This document shows, piece after piece, positions 63,303-64,000 of a DNA stretch of 64,000 bases (position 1 is the first letter of the stretch; each line of letters begins with the position of its first letter). The DNA lies in the NCBI GenBank assembly GCA_907163375.1, contig CAJQUW010001401.1:1-64000 (forward strand). The letters are read 5' to 3'. The notes beneath the pieces were generated by a model that saw nothing but the letters and a program-made list of their open reading frames with translations, ran no database searches and was not told where the DNA came from. This DNA comes from Prostheceraeus crozeri. Lineage: Eukaryota; Platyhelminthes; Polycladida; Euryleptidae. Both the position numbers and the translations under genes were made by a program.

Positions 63303-64000
63303 AGGGGTTCCTAACCTTTCAAAGTTTCACTACCACTTGAGATCTTACACGTTCGCCGCGTGCCACTTCGATTCAAAGAAACTCTTTTTATGTAAGGAAA
63401 CATATAATTCTTTTTTATTTAATCTATGTTTCGAGAAATCGATCTCTAAAGATCACGTAGATATCTACAGGCTGTCCCAGATGTCTCTACGAATTTCATT
63501 TTTATTTTACAAGAAAACTAATAATGATACAGACATGAATCAAGTTTTATTTTGAAAAGCAGACATGGGAGATTTGTTTGATATATGCCCGGCTGCTTAA
63601 ATGGTTTACTTTTCTTTTTTTCATTGGGGCAAAGTTATCACTGTTTTTCGATAGATTCTGTAATAATAATGATTGTATTGTTATCCAATCGAGTGATGTT
63701 CTTCATTGATCAACGCCTGAAATATCTATGGTAATTTCTATCACACAACATTTGAAAGTTGTTTTCTACTTATTAGCTTATTATTCAGGTGTCGAGTCAT
63801 TGTCCGATATCTTCATTTTGAAAAATCTCGACAAAATTTTCAAATAACTGTTCTTTTACTGGATTCACTGTGGTTCGTACTGTGCTCTGACGAGATGGAT
63901 AACTCTGTACGCGCTCGCATTATTTGACTGTATTACTCATCTGGTTGCTCTCCAACTGCTACCTTGCGTGCGTATAAGAAGGAAACTAACTGGTGAACGG
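63303..64000 (+). mobile_element. Probable hAT left end, rest not identified
   Basis: CAGGGGTTCCTAACC at 63303 resembles hAT terminal repeats of the Charlie type (CAGGGGTTCTCAACC). The following sequence includes CGCGTGCCACTTCG, also common near such ends. No matching right end is found before the window edge, so the length is unknown and the end given is only the window limit. Confidence 0.4.

Noticed and set aside
1-64000. CRISPR arrays, bacterial operons, riboswitches
   Set aside because: The sequence is eukaryotic and no spaced identical repeats of that kind are present; the tandem arrays seen have no unique spacers.

Overview
The window is animal nuclear DNA made almost entirely of mobile elements. 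It is AT-rich, has spliced transposon genes (GT-AG introns), and carries Polinton, piggyBac, Tc1, Tigger, hAT and LINE sequences together, with no convincing host gene. That mix and the protein styles suggest an aquatic invertebrate; nothing here fixes the phylum.

Layout. 1-7269: the end of a Polinton/Maverick (copy A, minus orientation, cut by the window edge). 7270-11325: spacer with a 5'-truncated Tc1 transposon and a small foldback repeat. 11326-29844: a full-length Polinton (copy B, plus orientation) with terminal inverted repeats and a perfect 6-bp target duplication AAAACT. 30433-34861, 38606-42345 and 44611-49881: three piggyBac-type elements (called PB-1, PB-2, PB-3 here) with nearly identical tips next to TTAA. 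A Tigger/pogo element sits inside PB-3. 42473-43874: a broken hAT/KIAA1586-like gene. 52984-54642 and 55112-56226: two non-autonomous hAT-like elements with perfect 8-bp target duplications. About 59700-62926: a broken APE-type LINE. 63303 onward: a probable hAT end.

Polinton B carries the expected set: packaging ATPase, penton, major capsid protein, membrane and core-type proteins, protein-primed DNA polymerase B, integrase with a PLA2-like domain, and an adenovirus-type protease. It also has a fibre-like coiled coil, a possible sliding clamp, and an accessory block near its left end with an unrecognised gene. It is a young but broken fossil, with about four breaks. Copies A and B are almost identical in protein sequence and lie in inverted orientation about 4 kb apart.

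The most unusual signals are four. (1) Each piggyBac element carries its own 26-bp palindrome (AAAA-N18-TTTT) in several dispersed copies; the palindrome sequence differs completely between elements, but its spacing is conserved. (2) The Polintons are peppered with small GC-rich double-hairpin inserts, several in frame inside the polymerase gene and present in one copy but not the other, flanked by about 3-bp repeats. (3) The same kind of hairpin sits at the 3' ends of tandem Polinton genes, in four cases containing the stop codon, which recalls the mimivirus hairpin polyadenylation rule. (4) A hairpin inside a tandem array in the accessory block is present in both orientations.
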